Assembly: GCF_000956505.1 (NCBI RefSeq) | Contig: NZ_JYIX01000027.1 | Coordinates: 52,579-116,578 of the forward strand | Length of the DNA stretch: 64,000 nucleotides | Direction of reading: 5' to 3' | Origin: Microbacterium azadirachtae | GTDB lineage: Bacteria; Actinomycetota; Actinomycetes; Actinomycetales; Microbacteriaceae | In this document: one piece after another, positions 17,905 to 26,068 of the stretch | Layout: each line of letters begins with the position of its first letter | Position numbering within the stretch: the first letter of the stretch is position 1 | The notes under the pieces: model-generated | The model's database searches: none | Told to the model about the DNA's origin: nothing | Seen by the model: the letters and a program-made list of their open reading frames with translations, nothing else | Translations under genes and position numbers: made by a program

Positions 17905-19623
17905 ATGGACCTGGTCATCATCGGAGTGCTGGGCGGGCTCATCACGGGTATCTCGCCCTGCATCCTGCCCGTGCTGCCGGTCATCTTCCTCACGGGAGGG
18001 ACCCCGTCGGCGCGCGACGGGGCGGGCGACGGTGAAGTCCTCCCTGCACGCCGCAGCCGGCCGTTCCTCGTGATCGCGGGACTGGTGCTGAGCTTCTCGC
18101 TCGTCACCCTGGTCGGATCCCTCCTGCTCGGCCTGCTGCATCTGCCGCAGGACGTGATCCGCTGGGCCGGGATCGCGGTGCTCGTCGTCCTCGGCGTCGG
18201 CCTCATCATTCCGCGGTTCGAGCAGCTGCTCGAGAAGCCGTTCCAGTGGCTGCCGCGCAGGAACGTCGAGAACCGCGGGAGCGGGTTCGGCGTCGGCCTC
18301 GCCCTCGGAGCCGTCTTCGTGCCGTGCGCCGGCCCTGTGCTCGCCGCGATCATCGTCGCGGGCGCGACGGGGAGGATCGGCCTGGACACCGTGGTCCTCA
18401 CCGTCTCGTTCGCGGTGGGAGTCGCGCTCCCGCTGCTGGTCTTCGCGCTGGCCGGCCGCGGAGTGATCCAGCGGATCCGCGCGTTCCGCAACCGCGAGCG
18501 CGGCCTGCGGATCACGGCCGGCGTCGCGATGATCGCGCTCGCGATCGGCCTGGTCTTCAACGTGCCGCAGATGCTCCAGCGCCTGGTGCCGGACTACACC
18601 GCAGGGTTCCAGCAGGGACTGGCGAACTCGCCGCAGGGTGGCGCGCTCGGGCTCGGGGGCCTCGTGACCGATGAGAACCGTGACCTGGACAAGTGCACGA
18701 ACGATGCGACCCCGCTGCAGAGCTGCGGGACGGCGCCGCAGATCCGGGGGATCCAGCAGTGGCTGAACACCCCCGGAGGGGCGCCGATCGATCTGAAGAG
18801 CCTGCGCGGCAAGGTCGTGCTGATCGACTTCTGGGCGTACTCGTGCATCAACTGCCAGCGTTCGATCCCCCACGTCGTGGCCTGGGACAAGGCCTACTCC
18901 GCGGCGGGGCTGCAGGTGATCGGCGTGCACTCGCCCGAGTACGCGTTCGAGAAGGATCCGGGCAATGTGGCCGCGGGGGCGCGGGATTTCGGGATCGACT
19001 ATCCGGTGGCGCTGGACAACTCGCTCGCGACCTGGACTGCCTACCGCAACCGCTACTGGCCGGCGCACTACCTCATCGACGCGAAGGGCGTCGTGCGGCA
19101 CATCTCCTTCGGCGAGGGCGACTACGCCACCACGGAGCGGCTGATCCGCGAGCTGCTGCAGCAGGCGGATCCCCGGGTCGAGCTGCCGAAGCAGACCGAG
19201 GTCGCCGACCGCACGCCGAAGGCCGGATCCACGACGCGGGAGACGTTCCTCGGTGCGACCAAGGCGGTGAACTTCGGGGGAGGGACGGCATACCGCGCCG
19301 GCACGGCGGACTTCGCCCTGCCGTCCGCCCAGCCCGAGGACAGCTTCGCGATGGACGGCGCGTGGGACGTGCAGACGCAGTACGCGACCCCGAAGGACCT
19401 GCCGGCACAGGTCCGGCTGCGCTACCACGCGACCGAGGTGCGGATGGTGCTCGCGGGAAGCGGTGAGATCACGGTCCGGGACGACGAGGGCGCGACGAAG
19501 ACGATCGCCGTCAGCGGGACGCCGCGGTCCTACGCGCTGCGCACCGGGTCCTCCTCGCATCAGGGCACCCTCACCGTGACCGTTCCCGCCGGCGTGCAGG
19601 CGTACTCGTTCACCTTCGGGTGA
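17905..19623 (+). CDS. dipZ: DipZ: CcdA-like membrane domain fused to a thioredoxin domain
   Basis: A 572-residue thiol-redox protein. The N-terminal six-helix CcdA/DsbD-beta region has the conserved [10 protein letters not shown] and VPCAGPVLA cysteine motifs for electron transfer across the membrane. A TlpA-type thioredoxin domain follows (active site SCINC, Cys314 and Cys317). The C-terminal jelly-roll domain typical of DipZ ends the protein. ATG 17905 is used because the hydrophobic [12 protein letters not shown] begins there; the longer frame upstream runs through the promoter. 57 nt before sigK, so probably one transcript. Confidence 0.93.
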   Translation: MDLVIIGVLGGLITGISPCILPVLPVIFLTGGTPSARDGAGDGEVLPARRSRPFLVIAGLVLSFSLVTLVGSLLLGLLHLPQDVIRWAGIAVLVVLGVGLIIPRFEQLLEKPFQWLPRRNVENRGSGFGVGLALGAVFVPCAGPVLAAIIVAGATGRIGLDTVVLTVSFAVGVALPLLVFALAGRGVIQRIRAFRNRERGLRITAGVAMIALAIGLVFNVPQMLQRLVPDYTAGFQQGLANSPQGGALGLGGLVTDENRDLDKCTNDATPLQSCGTAPQIRGIQQWLNTPGGAPIDLKSLRGKVVLIDFWAYSCINCQRSIPHVVAWDKAYSAAGLQVIGVHSPEYAFEKDPGNVAAGARDFGIDYPVALDNSLATWTAYRNRYWPAHYLIDAKGVVRHISFGEGDYATTERLIRELLQQADPRVELPKQTEVADRTPKAGSTTRETFLGATKAVNFGGGTAYRAGTADFALPSAQPEDSFAMDGAWDVQTQYATPKDLPAQVRLRYHATEVRMVLAGSGEITVRDDEGATKTIAVSGTPRSYALRTGSSSHQGTLTVTVPAGVQAYSFTFG

Positions 19624-19680
19624 GGACGGACGCCGGGGCAGCGACGCGCGTTGCGATACGGGAGGAGCGGGAGGTGAGGC

Positions 19681-20280
19681 ATGCTGGACACGATGGTGAT
19701 CGACGACAGAGAGCACGTGGAGCGGGACGGCGGCGACGACCCCGCGTCCGCCCTGCTGACGCGCATCGCGGGCGGGGACCAGGCGGCGTTCGCCGATCTC
19801 TACGACCTGCTGTCGTCGCGCGTCTTCGGCCTCATCCTCCGCGTGCTGGTGAACCGGTCCCAGAGCGAGGAGGTGCTGCAGGAGGTGTTCCTGGAGATCT
19901 GGCAGACCGCCTCGCACTTCACCGCCGACCGGGGACGGGGAAGGACCTGGATCCTGACGATGGCCCACCGCCGTGCGATCGACCGCGTGCGGTCCTCGCA
20001 GGCGAGCGCCGACCGCGATGTCCGTGCCGGTGCCCGGGATCTCGACGTCGCGCACGACAGCGTGGCAGAGCAGGCGGAGCTGTCGATCGATGCGGAGCGG
20101 GTCGTCGACGCCCTCTCCGCACTCCCGGAACCGCAGCGCGAAGCGCTCGTGCTGGCCTACTACGGCGGATACTCGCAGAGCGAGATCGCCACGATCACGG
20201 GCTCGCCGCTGGGAACGGTGAAGACCCGGATGAGAGACGGACTCACGCGCCTGCGGGCGCACTGGGGGGTGAACGCATGA
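19681..20280 (+). CDS. sigK: ECF sigma factor SigK
   Basis: A 199-residue ECF sigma factor. Region 2 contains FADLYDLLSSRVFGLILRVL and TWILTMAHRRAIDRVR (promoter melting), and region 4 has EALVLAYYGGYSQSEIATITGSPLGTVKTRMRDGL (helix-turn-helix for the -35). The pairing with an RskA-type anti-sigma and the neighbouring fasciclin and dipZ genes identify it as the SigK lineage. Its stop overlaps the rskA start. Likely regulated by its own promoter upstream of dipZ. Confidence 0.93.
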   Translation: MLDTMVIDDREHVERDGGDDPASALLTRIAGGDQAAFADLYDLLSSRVFGLILRVLVNRSQSEEVLQEVFLEIWQTASHFTADRGRGRTWILTMAHRRAIDRVRSSQASADRDVRAGARDLDVAHDSVAEQAELSIDAERVVDALSALPEPQREALVLAYYGGYSQSEIATITGSPLGTVKTRMRDGLTRLRAHWGVNA

Positions 20281-21062
20281 ACGAGCCGGAGTTCGCAGAA
20301 CTGGCGGCCGGCCGCAGCCTCGGCGCGCTGTCCGCGGCGGACGAGCAGCGCTTCCGCGCCGCTCTGGCCGAGCACCCGGACTGGACGGCGATCGCCGACG
20401 ACGACGCCGGAACGGCCGCGCTGCTCGCTGAGGGCGTCCCTGCCGTCGCGCCGCCGCCCGGGATCCGCGACGCGCTCCTCGCCCGCATCGCGGCGACGGC
20501 GCAGGAGCAGGGCGACGTCGCGGAGACTGCGGGGGAAGCGCGCCCCGAGGAGGCGCCGCGTGCGGCCGTGTCCGCGGGCGCCGGAACCGTCGCGCCGTCG
20601 ATCCGCCGGCCGCGGCGACTTCTCTTCGGACTCGCCGCCGGTCTCGTGCTGCTCATCGGGCTCGGCGTGGGCGCCTCCGTCGTCATCCCGCAGCTGCTCC
20701 GCCCTGCCGCCGTGGTCGCGCTCGACCGGATCGAGAACGCGCCGGACGCCGCGGAGAAGACCGTGCCGCTGCCCGAAGGGGGCAAGGCCACGGCGCACTG
20801 GTCGGCGTCGATGGGCGCCGCGGTGCTGGTGGCGGACGGACTCGGGCGGCTGGAGGCCACGCAGACCTACGAGCTGTGGTTCGTCCGCGGCAGCACCCCG
20901 GTCTCGGCCGGAGTGTTCGAGGCGGCGCAGGGAGTGACCACGGCGCAGCTCAAGGGCGCCATGCACGCGGGCGATGCGATCGCCGTCACGGTCGAGCGGG
21001 CCGGCGGATCGCCGACGGGAAAGCCCACGAGCGAGCCGATCCTCGTCATCCCGACCTCTTGA
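20277..21062 (+). CDS. rskA: Anti-sigma-K factor RskA
   Basis: A 261-residue single-pass membrane anti-sigma factor. The N-terminal ~95 residues (FAELAAGRSLGALSAADEQRF) form the sigma-binding domain. One transmembrane helix lies near residues 117-141 (LLFGLAAGLVLLIGLGVGAS). The extracytoplasmic RskA domain contains TYELWFVRGSTPVSAGVF and AVTVERAGGSPTGKPTS. It overlaps sigK by ATGA. Release of SigK by regulated proteolysis is known for the family. Confidence 0.93.
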   Translation: MNEPEFAELAAGRSLGALSAADEQRFRAALAEHPDWTAIADDDAGTAALLAEGVPAVAPPPGIRDALLARIAATAQEQGDVAETAGEARPEEAPRAAVSAGAGTVAPSIRRPRRLLFGLAAGLVLLIGLGVGASVVIPQLLRPAAVVALDRIENAPDAAEKTVPLPEGGKATAHWSASMGAAVLVADGLGRLEATQTYELWFVRGSTPVSAGVFEAAQGVTTAQLKGAMHAGDAIAVTVERAGGSPTGKPTSEPILVIPTS

Positions 21063-21208
21063 TCCGGACGGCACGGACATGTGCCGAACGCGCAATATCC
21101 GTCTCGTGTTCAGAAACATGACAGGCGCGGCTCCGTAGCGTGGAAGACCGGGGCGGACGCCCCGAGCCGCGCTCGCCGCGGTGTCCTGCCACGAAGGAGC
21201 TGTCCGGA

Positions 21209-21640
21209 ATGACGAACACCACGAAGCCCGCCGCCTCTCTCGGACTCCTGGTCCTGCGCCTCGTGATGGGCGGCGTCTTCGCCGCGCACGGTGCGCAGAA
21301 GGTCTTCGAGTTCACTCTGCCCGGCACGGTGCAGGCCTTCGCGGGCATGGGCGCCCCGCTGCCGGAGATCGCCGGACCCGTGATCGCGTTCCTCGAACTC
21401 ATCGGAGGGATCCTGCTCATCGCCGGCCTGTTCACGCGTCCGGTCGGCGTGCTGCTGGCCGCGGACATGGTCGGCGCCATCGTGCTCGTGCACCTGGGCA
21501 ACGGCATCTGGGTCGGCGACGGCGGCTGGGAGTTCGCGGCCGTGCTCGGCGCCGGCGCGCTGGCCCTCGCCTTCACCGGCGCCGGCCGGTACGGGCTGGA
21601 TCGCGCCGTGCTGCGCGGACCCGTGCGCGCTCTGGCCTGA
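21209..21640 (+). CDS. DoxX-family membrane protein
   Basis: A 143-residue four-helix membrane protein: LGLLVLRLVMGGVFAAHGAQKVF (helix 1 and the family HGxQK motif), then ELIGGILLIAGLF, LLAADMVGAIVL and a final AAVLGAGALALAF. DoxX-type proteins often associate with thiol/redox systems in actinobacteria, which fits the DipZ neighbourhood, but they have no fixed activity. It follows rskA after 146 nt, so it may have its own promoter. ATG 21209 is preceded by AAGGAGC. Confidence 0.85.
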   Translation: MTNTTKPAASLGLLVLRLVMGGVFAAHGAQKVFEFTLPGTVQAFAGMGAPLPEIAGPVIAFLELIGGILLIAGLFTRPVGVLLAADMVGAIVLVHLGNGIWVGDGGWEFAAVLGAGALALAFTGAGRYGLDRAVLRGPVRALA

Positions 21641-21660
21641 GCCCGGATCCGCCTCTGCGA

Positions 21661-21735
21661 CGGATGCACGATCGCGACACGGATGCACGACGGATCCGCT
21701 GATCGCGTCGTGCATCCGTGCCCGCGTCGTGCAAG
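21661..21735. repeat. Palindromic GGATGCACGA repeat (family B, copy 1)
   Basis: Contains CGGATGCACGA twice and the complementary TCGTGCATCCG downstream, able to fold into nested hairpins. Near-identical copies occur at 31888-31965 and, more diverged, at 32002-32088. It sits between convergent doxX and the DUF4185 gene, so it may also act as a terminator. Confidence 0.8.
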
Positions 21736-21759
21736 TGTGCCGCGGCGGCCGCGGCCGCG

Positions 21760-23295
21760 TCAGGGCGCTCGGACGAGCGCGACGTCGTCCATCTGCATCC
21801 AGATGTCTCCGCTGTTCGTCCAGACTCCGCCGTAGAGCTGCACCTGATCGCGATCCCCGGAGTCGAACGTCACCGTGAAGCGCGTCCACGCCCCCACCGA
21901 GACGAAATGCGCCTCCGCGATCACGGTGCCATCGACCGTGCGCGCGCCGAAGTAGCCGTTGTCGCTGTTCACCGAGGTGCGGAGGAATCCGGTCAGCTGA
22001 TATCTCGTGTGCGGCTGCACCGCCACGTCCTGCCAGATGTCGCGCCACCCGTCGTCGTAGCGGACGAACACGCGGTGATCGCCGGTGAAGCCCGCGGCAG
22101 GGGCGTCGTCGATGCCCGAGTTGGGCTTCGCTCCCCAGGCGCCGTTCGTCCCGTCGCCCAGCGTCGTCGCCCGCTCGAAGCTCGGATCCGCGACGAGGTT
22201 GGGATCGATGATCGTGCCGTTGCGGTCGATGCGCAGGTGCATCAGATAGACGTTGTACGGATTCCACTGCGACATCGTGAAGTAGATCTCGCCGTCCTTG
22301 CTCCAGGGGTGGAAGTAGCCGCCGTAGAGCGCCGGATAGTCCGTCGAACTCGCCACGGTCTGCGCCGGCGTCCACGGGCCCTCGGGGCTGGTCGCGGTCC
22401 GCAGGATGATGTCCTCGCCCGAGAGCGTCATCATCAGGAACCGCTTGCTGTAGCTGTCCCACCGCACCGACATCTCGCTCATCGGCGCGTCGAGCACGGG
22501 CTTCGCGGCGGACTCGTCCTTGCTCCACGACGAGCCGTCCCAGTACCGGTACGAACCCTTGTCGAGCAGCTTCTGCGCCGGCACCTTCGCGACCGAGGCA
22601 GGGCCGTTGCGCCCGTTCTGCGTGCCGAAGACGTAGATCGTGCCGCCCTTCTGCACGTAGGCCTGCATCTGGAACGGGTCGTGGCCGTCGGGGTTCTCCC
22701 AGCGGGTGTCGGAGACGGTCCAGGTCTCGCCGTCGTCGTCGGAGTACGCGATGCCCGCGTGATTCGTGTCCCACATGCCGGGCGGGCCCCATTGCCGCAC
22801 CGACATGAAGCCGAGGTACTGGCGGCTGCCGACCGAGATGCCGCTCGTGGGGATCACCGTGATCTCATCGCCGTTGATCTTCTTCGAGGGGATGATCTGC
22901 TTCGCGATCCCCTGCGGATCCTGTGCGGCGTGATCGAAGAGCATGCCGTCGGCGAGATCCGCGTCGCTCGAGCGCAGCAGCACGTTGCTGCGCCAGTTGC
23001 CGTTCGGCGGTGCGCCGCCGCCCGGTCCGGTCCAGGAGTTGCCGAACGTGTCGCCGAAGGCGGTGAGGACGTGGCCGGATCCGTCGTCCCACATGATCCC
23101 GAGGTCGGTGGACTTCACGTCCCACCGGCCCCAGGTGTTGTTCGGCGCATCCGGCCCCGTGAGCTTCTCGACCACGGTCGCCGGCGTGGTCGCGGTCGTG
23201 GCGACCGCGGGCGGAGGCGCCGCCGCGGTCGCGAAGGCGACGACGGCGAGGGAGGCGATCGCGGCGCCGGCCGTGATCTTCGTCAGGGGCTTCAT
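21760..23295 (-). CDS. Secreted DUF4185 (GH183-like) endo-D-arabinanase with C-terminal binding module
   Basis: A 511-residue exported enzyme. The Sec signal (MKPLTKITAGAAIASLAVVA, Ala-rich to about 32) precedes a DUF4185 domain (about 45-360). Active-site candidates are the Asp of STDLG and the Asp of FGDTFG, 18 residues apart as in the paralogue at 12280. Further motifs include HAGIAYSDDDGETW and FTMSQWNPYNVYLM. A beta-sandwich carbohydrate-binding-type module follows (about 375-511: NLVADPSFERA to MQMDDVALV). Characterised GH183 enzymes degrade mycobacterial D-arabinan. The GH172 gene lies immediately upstream on the same strand (49 nt). Confidence 0.88.
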   Translation of the reverse strand: MKPLTKITAGAAIASLAVVAFATAAAPPPAVATTATTPATVVEKLTGPDAPNNTWGRWDVKSTDLGIMWDDGSGHVLTAFGDTFGNSWTGPGGGAPPNGNWRSNVLLRSSDADLADGMLFDHAAQDPQGIAKQIIPSKKINGDEITVIPTSGISVGSRQYLGFMSVRQWGPPGMWDTNHAGIAYSDDDGETWTVSDTRWENPDGHDPFQMQAYVQKGGTIYVFGTQNGRNGPASVAKVPAQKLLDKGSYRYWDGSSWSKDESAAKPVLDAPMSEMSVRWDSYSKRFLMMTLSGEDIILRTATSPEGPWTPAQTVASSTDYPALYGGYFHPWSKDGEIYFTMSQWNPYNVYLMHLRIDRNGTIIDPNLVADPSFERATTLGDGTNGAWGAKPNSGIDDAPAAGFTGDHRVFVRYDDGWRDIWQDVAVQPHTRYQLTGFLRTSVNSDNGYFGARTVDGTVIAEAHFVSVGAWTRFTVTFDSGDRDQVQLYGGVWTNSGDIWMQMDDVALVRAP

Positions 23296-23344
23296 CGCCC
23301 TCTCCTTTCGGGGCGTCGCCGGGCGGCCCTCGCCCGCGACGGCA

Positions 23345-24472
23345 TCAGCCGCGCGGTGCGCGCGGCGGAGTGGATCCCAGGTCCGGCACCGGGGCCGTTC
23401 CTAGGTGCACCTCCATGTCGGAGGCAGCGGGCGCCTTCGGGCGGCGGGCGGTCGGGCGGTCCAGGTAGAACAACGCGGTGGAGGCGATGTCGTCGCGCAG
23501 GGGCAGGTAGCGCCATCCGCTGCGCCACCCGAGCGCCTGGATGTCCACCTTCGGGATCCCGGTGGAGAAGTGGATCGGATCGGCCAGATGCCAGCGGTAC
23601 ATGCCGAAGCGCTGCTGCGAGACGTAGAGCCCGTCGGGGCGGATCACCTGCGGCATGCCCAGATACGGCGTCGAGAAGGCGGTGTAGCCCTGGCCGGGGA
23701 TGTCGAAGTTCCAGGCGCCGCCGAAGTAGTCCTCCGTGCCGGTGCCGCAGATCGTGGGGTAGTCGGTGTCGTCGTCGAGGTAGAACTTGATCTCGCCCTC
23801 GCCCCACCACCCGTTGGAGTTGACGCCCCACGCGATGTAGGTCCCGACGTACTGCCCCTGCCCCTCGATCCCCTCCAGGATCGTGTGCGGCACGAGCTCC
23901 TCGAGCGGGTCGGAACGGCGCCACTGGGCGTGGAAGTATCCGTCGCGGGAGTAGTCCCCGCCGACCTCATAGGTCACCTGGTAGTACACCCGCACGTCGA
24001 CGACCGAGGTGTTCTCGATCGTGAGGCGGGCGCCGTCCCGGAACGGCATGGGCCAGTAGGAGTTGAAGCCGCCGTGCGGGTTCGCGGCGATCACCTGCGA
24101 GTTCACCTGCGCGAAGACGCCCCAGCCGTTGCAGAAGAAGTCGCCGTAGGGCACCTCGACGGCGGGCTCCGACGCGCCGTCCCAGTAGGCGCGCAGGATG
24201 AGGGTGCGCCAGTTGTCGGTGTGCGTCGTGATCCAGATGTGGGTGATCTTGCCCGCGCCCTCGATCGCGGCGAGATCGAACGTCTCGCCGGCCTTGATGT
24301 CGACGCTCGGCGAGATCTTCCAGCCCGGGCCGAGGTCGCGCGCGCAGTCCGCGCCCGTGCCCTCCGTCGCGCGTCCGCCGCCGCCGACGGCGCCGTCGAA
24401 GTTCTCCGGCGAGATGGACCGGGTCTGCACGGTCCGCAGGGCGGACAGGGACGACAGGTCGGGAAGAGTCAT
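23345..24472 (-). CDS. DUF2961 (GH172) exo-D-arabinofuranosidase candidate
   Basis: A 375-residue intracellular-looking GH172 protein with no signal peptide. It begins LSSLSALRTVQTRSISPENFDG, as the family usually does. Active-site carboxylates are expected in NGWWGEGEIKFYLD and GTGTEDYFGGAW (about residues 228-260); both motifs are complete. Characterised members include alpha-D-arabinofuranosidases and difructose-anhydride enzymes; the neighbours favour D-arabinofuranosidase. ATG 24472 starts the family homology; the open frame upstream crosses the lacI promoter. It is divergent from lacI with an operator-like site between. Confidence 0.87.
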   Translation of the reverse strand: MTLPDLSSLSALRTVQTRSISPENFDGAVGGGGRATEGTGADCARDLGPGWKISPSVDIKAGETFDLAAIEGAGKITHIWITTHTDNWRTLILRAYWDGASEPAVEVPYGDFFCNGWGVFAQVNSQVIAANPHGGFNSYWPMPFRDGARLTIENTSVVDVRVYYQVTYEVGGDYSRDGYFHAQWRRSDPLEELVPHTILEGIEGQGQYVGTYIAWGVNSNGWWGEGEIKFYLDDDTDYPTICGTGTEDYFGGAWNFDIPGQGYTAFSTPYLGMPQVIRPDGLYVSQQRFGMYRWHLADPIHFSTGIPKVDIQALGWRSGWRYLPLRDDIASTALFYLDRPTARRPKAPAASDMEVHLGTAPVPDLGSTPPRAPRG

Positions 24473-24560
24473 GGCGGGTGCACATCCTCGTGTCTGTGGG
24501 GCGGATCCGCGCGCGGGTCGTGGCAGCGCGTGCGGCCACCCTACCGATTCCCCCCGACTG

Positions 24561-24587
24561 TTGCAATCGATTTCATCGCGGTAGTGT
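24561..24587 (+). promoter_or_regulatory. lacI/GH172 divergent control region with operator-like palindrome
   Basis: GCAATCGATTTC (24563-24574) matches the regulon operator at 11 of 12 positions. TAGTGT at 24582-24587 is a probable -10 for lacI. The site lies in the 142-bp gap between the divergent GH172 and lacI genes and could control both. Confidence 0.7.
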
Positions 24588-24614
24588 GTCCTGACGGACA
24601 ACGGAGGGGGCGAG

Positions 24615-25595
24615 ATGGCGACCATCTATGACGTGGCGCGGCTCGCGGGGGTGTCCCCGGCGACGGTGTCGCGCGTGTTCAACGGCGTCGGAGTCTCCGA
24701 GGAGAAGGTCGCGGCCGTGCGCCAGGCGGCCGCGCAGCTGAAGTTCTTCCCGAACCGCACCGCCCGCACCCTGCGCCGGCAGAGCTCCGAGGTGATCGCC
24801 CTGGTGATCCCCGACATCGAGAACCCCTACTTCACCGAGATGGCGCGCGGCGTCGAGGATGTCGCCTCCGAGGCCGGCTTCTCGGTGGTGCTGTGCAACT
24901 CCGACGCGCAGGTCGAGAAGGAGCAGACCTACCTGCGCATCGCGATCGCCGAGCACATGTCGGGCGTGATCCTCGCGGCGGCGTCGGACCGCACCAGTCT
25001 CGAGGAGATCATGGCGGCGGGCCGTCCTGTGGTCGCCGTCGACCGCGGCACCGGCTACGACATCGACGGCGTCGTGATGGCGAACCGCGATGCCGGGCGC
25101 AGTGCGACCGAGCAGCTGATCGAGGCCGGATACTCCCGCATCGCGCACATCGCGGGACCCGAGCACATCGAGACCGCGGTGGAGCGCGTGGACGGCTGGC
25201 GGACCGCCCTCGCGGCGCACGGTCTTCCGGCGGATCCCGGCCTCCTGCGGTTCTCCTCGTTCCGGGTGGACGGCGGGCGCGAGGCCATGGAGGAGCTGCT
25301 GGCCCTGCCCGAGCCTCCGGACGCCGTGGTCGCGGGAAACAACCTCATCGGTGTGGGAGCGATCCAGGTGCTCACCGAGCACGGTCTGACTCCGCCGGCC
25401 ATGGGCGTCGCGGTCGTGGGCTCGCTGCCCTTCACGACCCTGTCGCCGAGCGTGGTCACGGTGGTGCGCCTTCCCGCACGGCACATGGGCGTGACTGCGG
25501 CGCGCATGCTGCTGGACCGGATCGGCGGCGACGACCAGCCCGCGCGCACGATCGTGCTCCGCAACGAGATCCAGGCCGCGACCGTCTCGCGCTGA
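24615..25595 (+). CDS. LacI-family transcriptional regulator of the arabinan genes
   Basis: A 326-residue repressor. The helix-turn-helix is textbook (IYDVARLAGVSPATVSRVFN, residues 4-23), followed by the hinge helix (RTARTLRRQ). The periplasmic-binding-like effector domain runs from about 60 (EVIALVIPDIENPYFTEMARG). LacI proteins of this type recognise palindromes with a central CG, fitting GAAATCGATTTC found at 8754, 8833 and 26007 and the variant at its own promoter. The inducer is likely an arabinose- or ribulose-related sugar (inference). Confidence 0.9.
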   Translation: MATIYDVARLAGVSPATVSRVFNGVGVSEEKVAAVRQAAAQLKFFPNRTARTLRRQSSEVIALVIPDIENPYFTEMARGVEDVASEAGFSVVLCNSDAQVEKEQTYLRIAIAEHMSGVILAAASDRTSLEEIMAAGRPVVAVDRGTGYDIDGVVMANRDAGRSATEQLIEAGYSRIAHIAGPEHIETAVERVDGWRTALAAHGLPADPGLLRFSSFRVDGGREAMEELLALPEPPDAVVAGNNLIGVGAIQVLTEHGLTPPAMGVAVVGSLPFTTLSPSVVTVVRLPARHMGVTAARMLLDRIGGDDQPARTIVLRNEIQAATVSR

Positions 25596-25603
25596 GCTCG
25601 GAC

Positions 25604-25879
25604 TCAGGAGCGCCAGAAGCGCTCGGCGAGTGCCGCCACACCCTTGTCGAGGGCGGAGACCTTGACGTCCATGGCGTCGAACCGGGCGTTCATCTCGTTT
25701 CGAAGCCCCGTGATCCTGCCGTCCATGGCCTCGAACTTGCCGTCGAACGTGCCCTCGAGGGCGGCGAGCCGTCCGCCGATGGCCTTCGTCAGGAGCGTCG
25801 TCATCAGCGTCATTCCGCCGAGCATGATCGCCGCGAAGACCCCGATCAGGGTCCACACCTGCGGTTCGGTCATGTCCAT
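25604..25879 (-). CDS. Small membrane-anchored coiled-coil protein, unknown function
   Basis: A 91-residue protein. One N-terminal membrane helix (VWTLIGVFAAIMLGGMTLMTTLL, about residues 8-30) is followed by an amphipathic helix with repeated hydrophobic spacing (LAALEGTFDGKFEAMDGRIT ... ALDKGVAALAERFW). It resembles the many small haemolysin XhlA- or DUF-type coiled-coil anchors but matches none that can be named. It converges on lacI with an 8-bp gap. The start at 25879 follows an AAGGGAATGG purine tract. Confidence 0.6.
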   Translation of the reverse strand: MDMTEPQVWTLIGVFAAIMLGGMTLMTTLLTKAIGGRLAALEGTFDGKFEAMDGRITGLRNEMNARFDAMDVKVSALDKGVAALAERFWRS

Positions 25880-25998
25880 GCGCCCATTCCCTTCGGTGCC
25901 GCCGAGCTTGTCATCCCCTGCGCGCGGGTGGATCGGTTTCATGGAATCGGTGGAAAGTCGCCGCAGATTCTGAGCTGTGGGGTGTGATTGCAAGCCGA

Positions 25999-26027
25999 TT
26001 GCGCTTGAAATCGATTTCGCGTAGTGT
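25999..26027 (+). promoter_or_regulatory. Kinase/GH116/isomerase promoter with operator GAAATCGATTTC
   Basis: TTGCGC (25999-26004) and TAGTGT (26022-26027) are 17 nt apart. A perfect GAAATCGATTTC palindrome (26007-26018) fills the spacer, 3 nt ahead of the -10, exactly the geometry seen at 8833 before the importer. Confidence 0.82.
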
Positions 26028-26068
26028 GATCGCCGTCCGGTCAGGACGAGCGATCGAGGAGGATGCGC

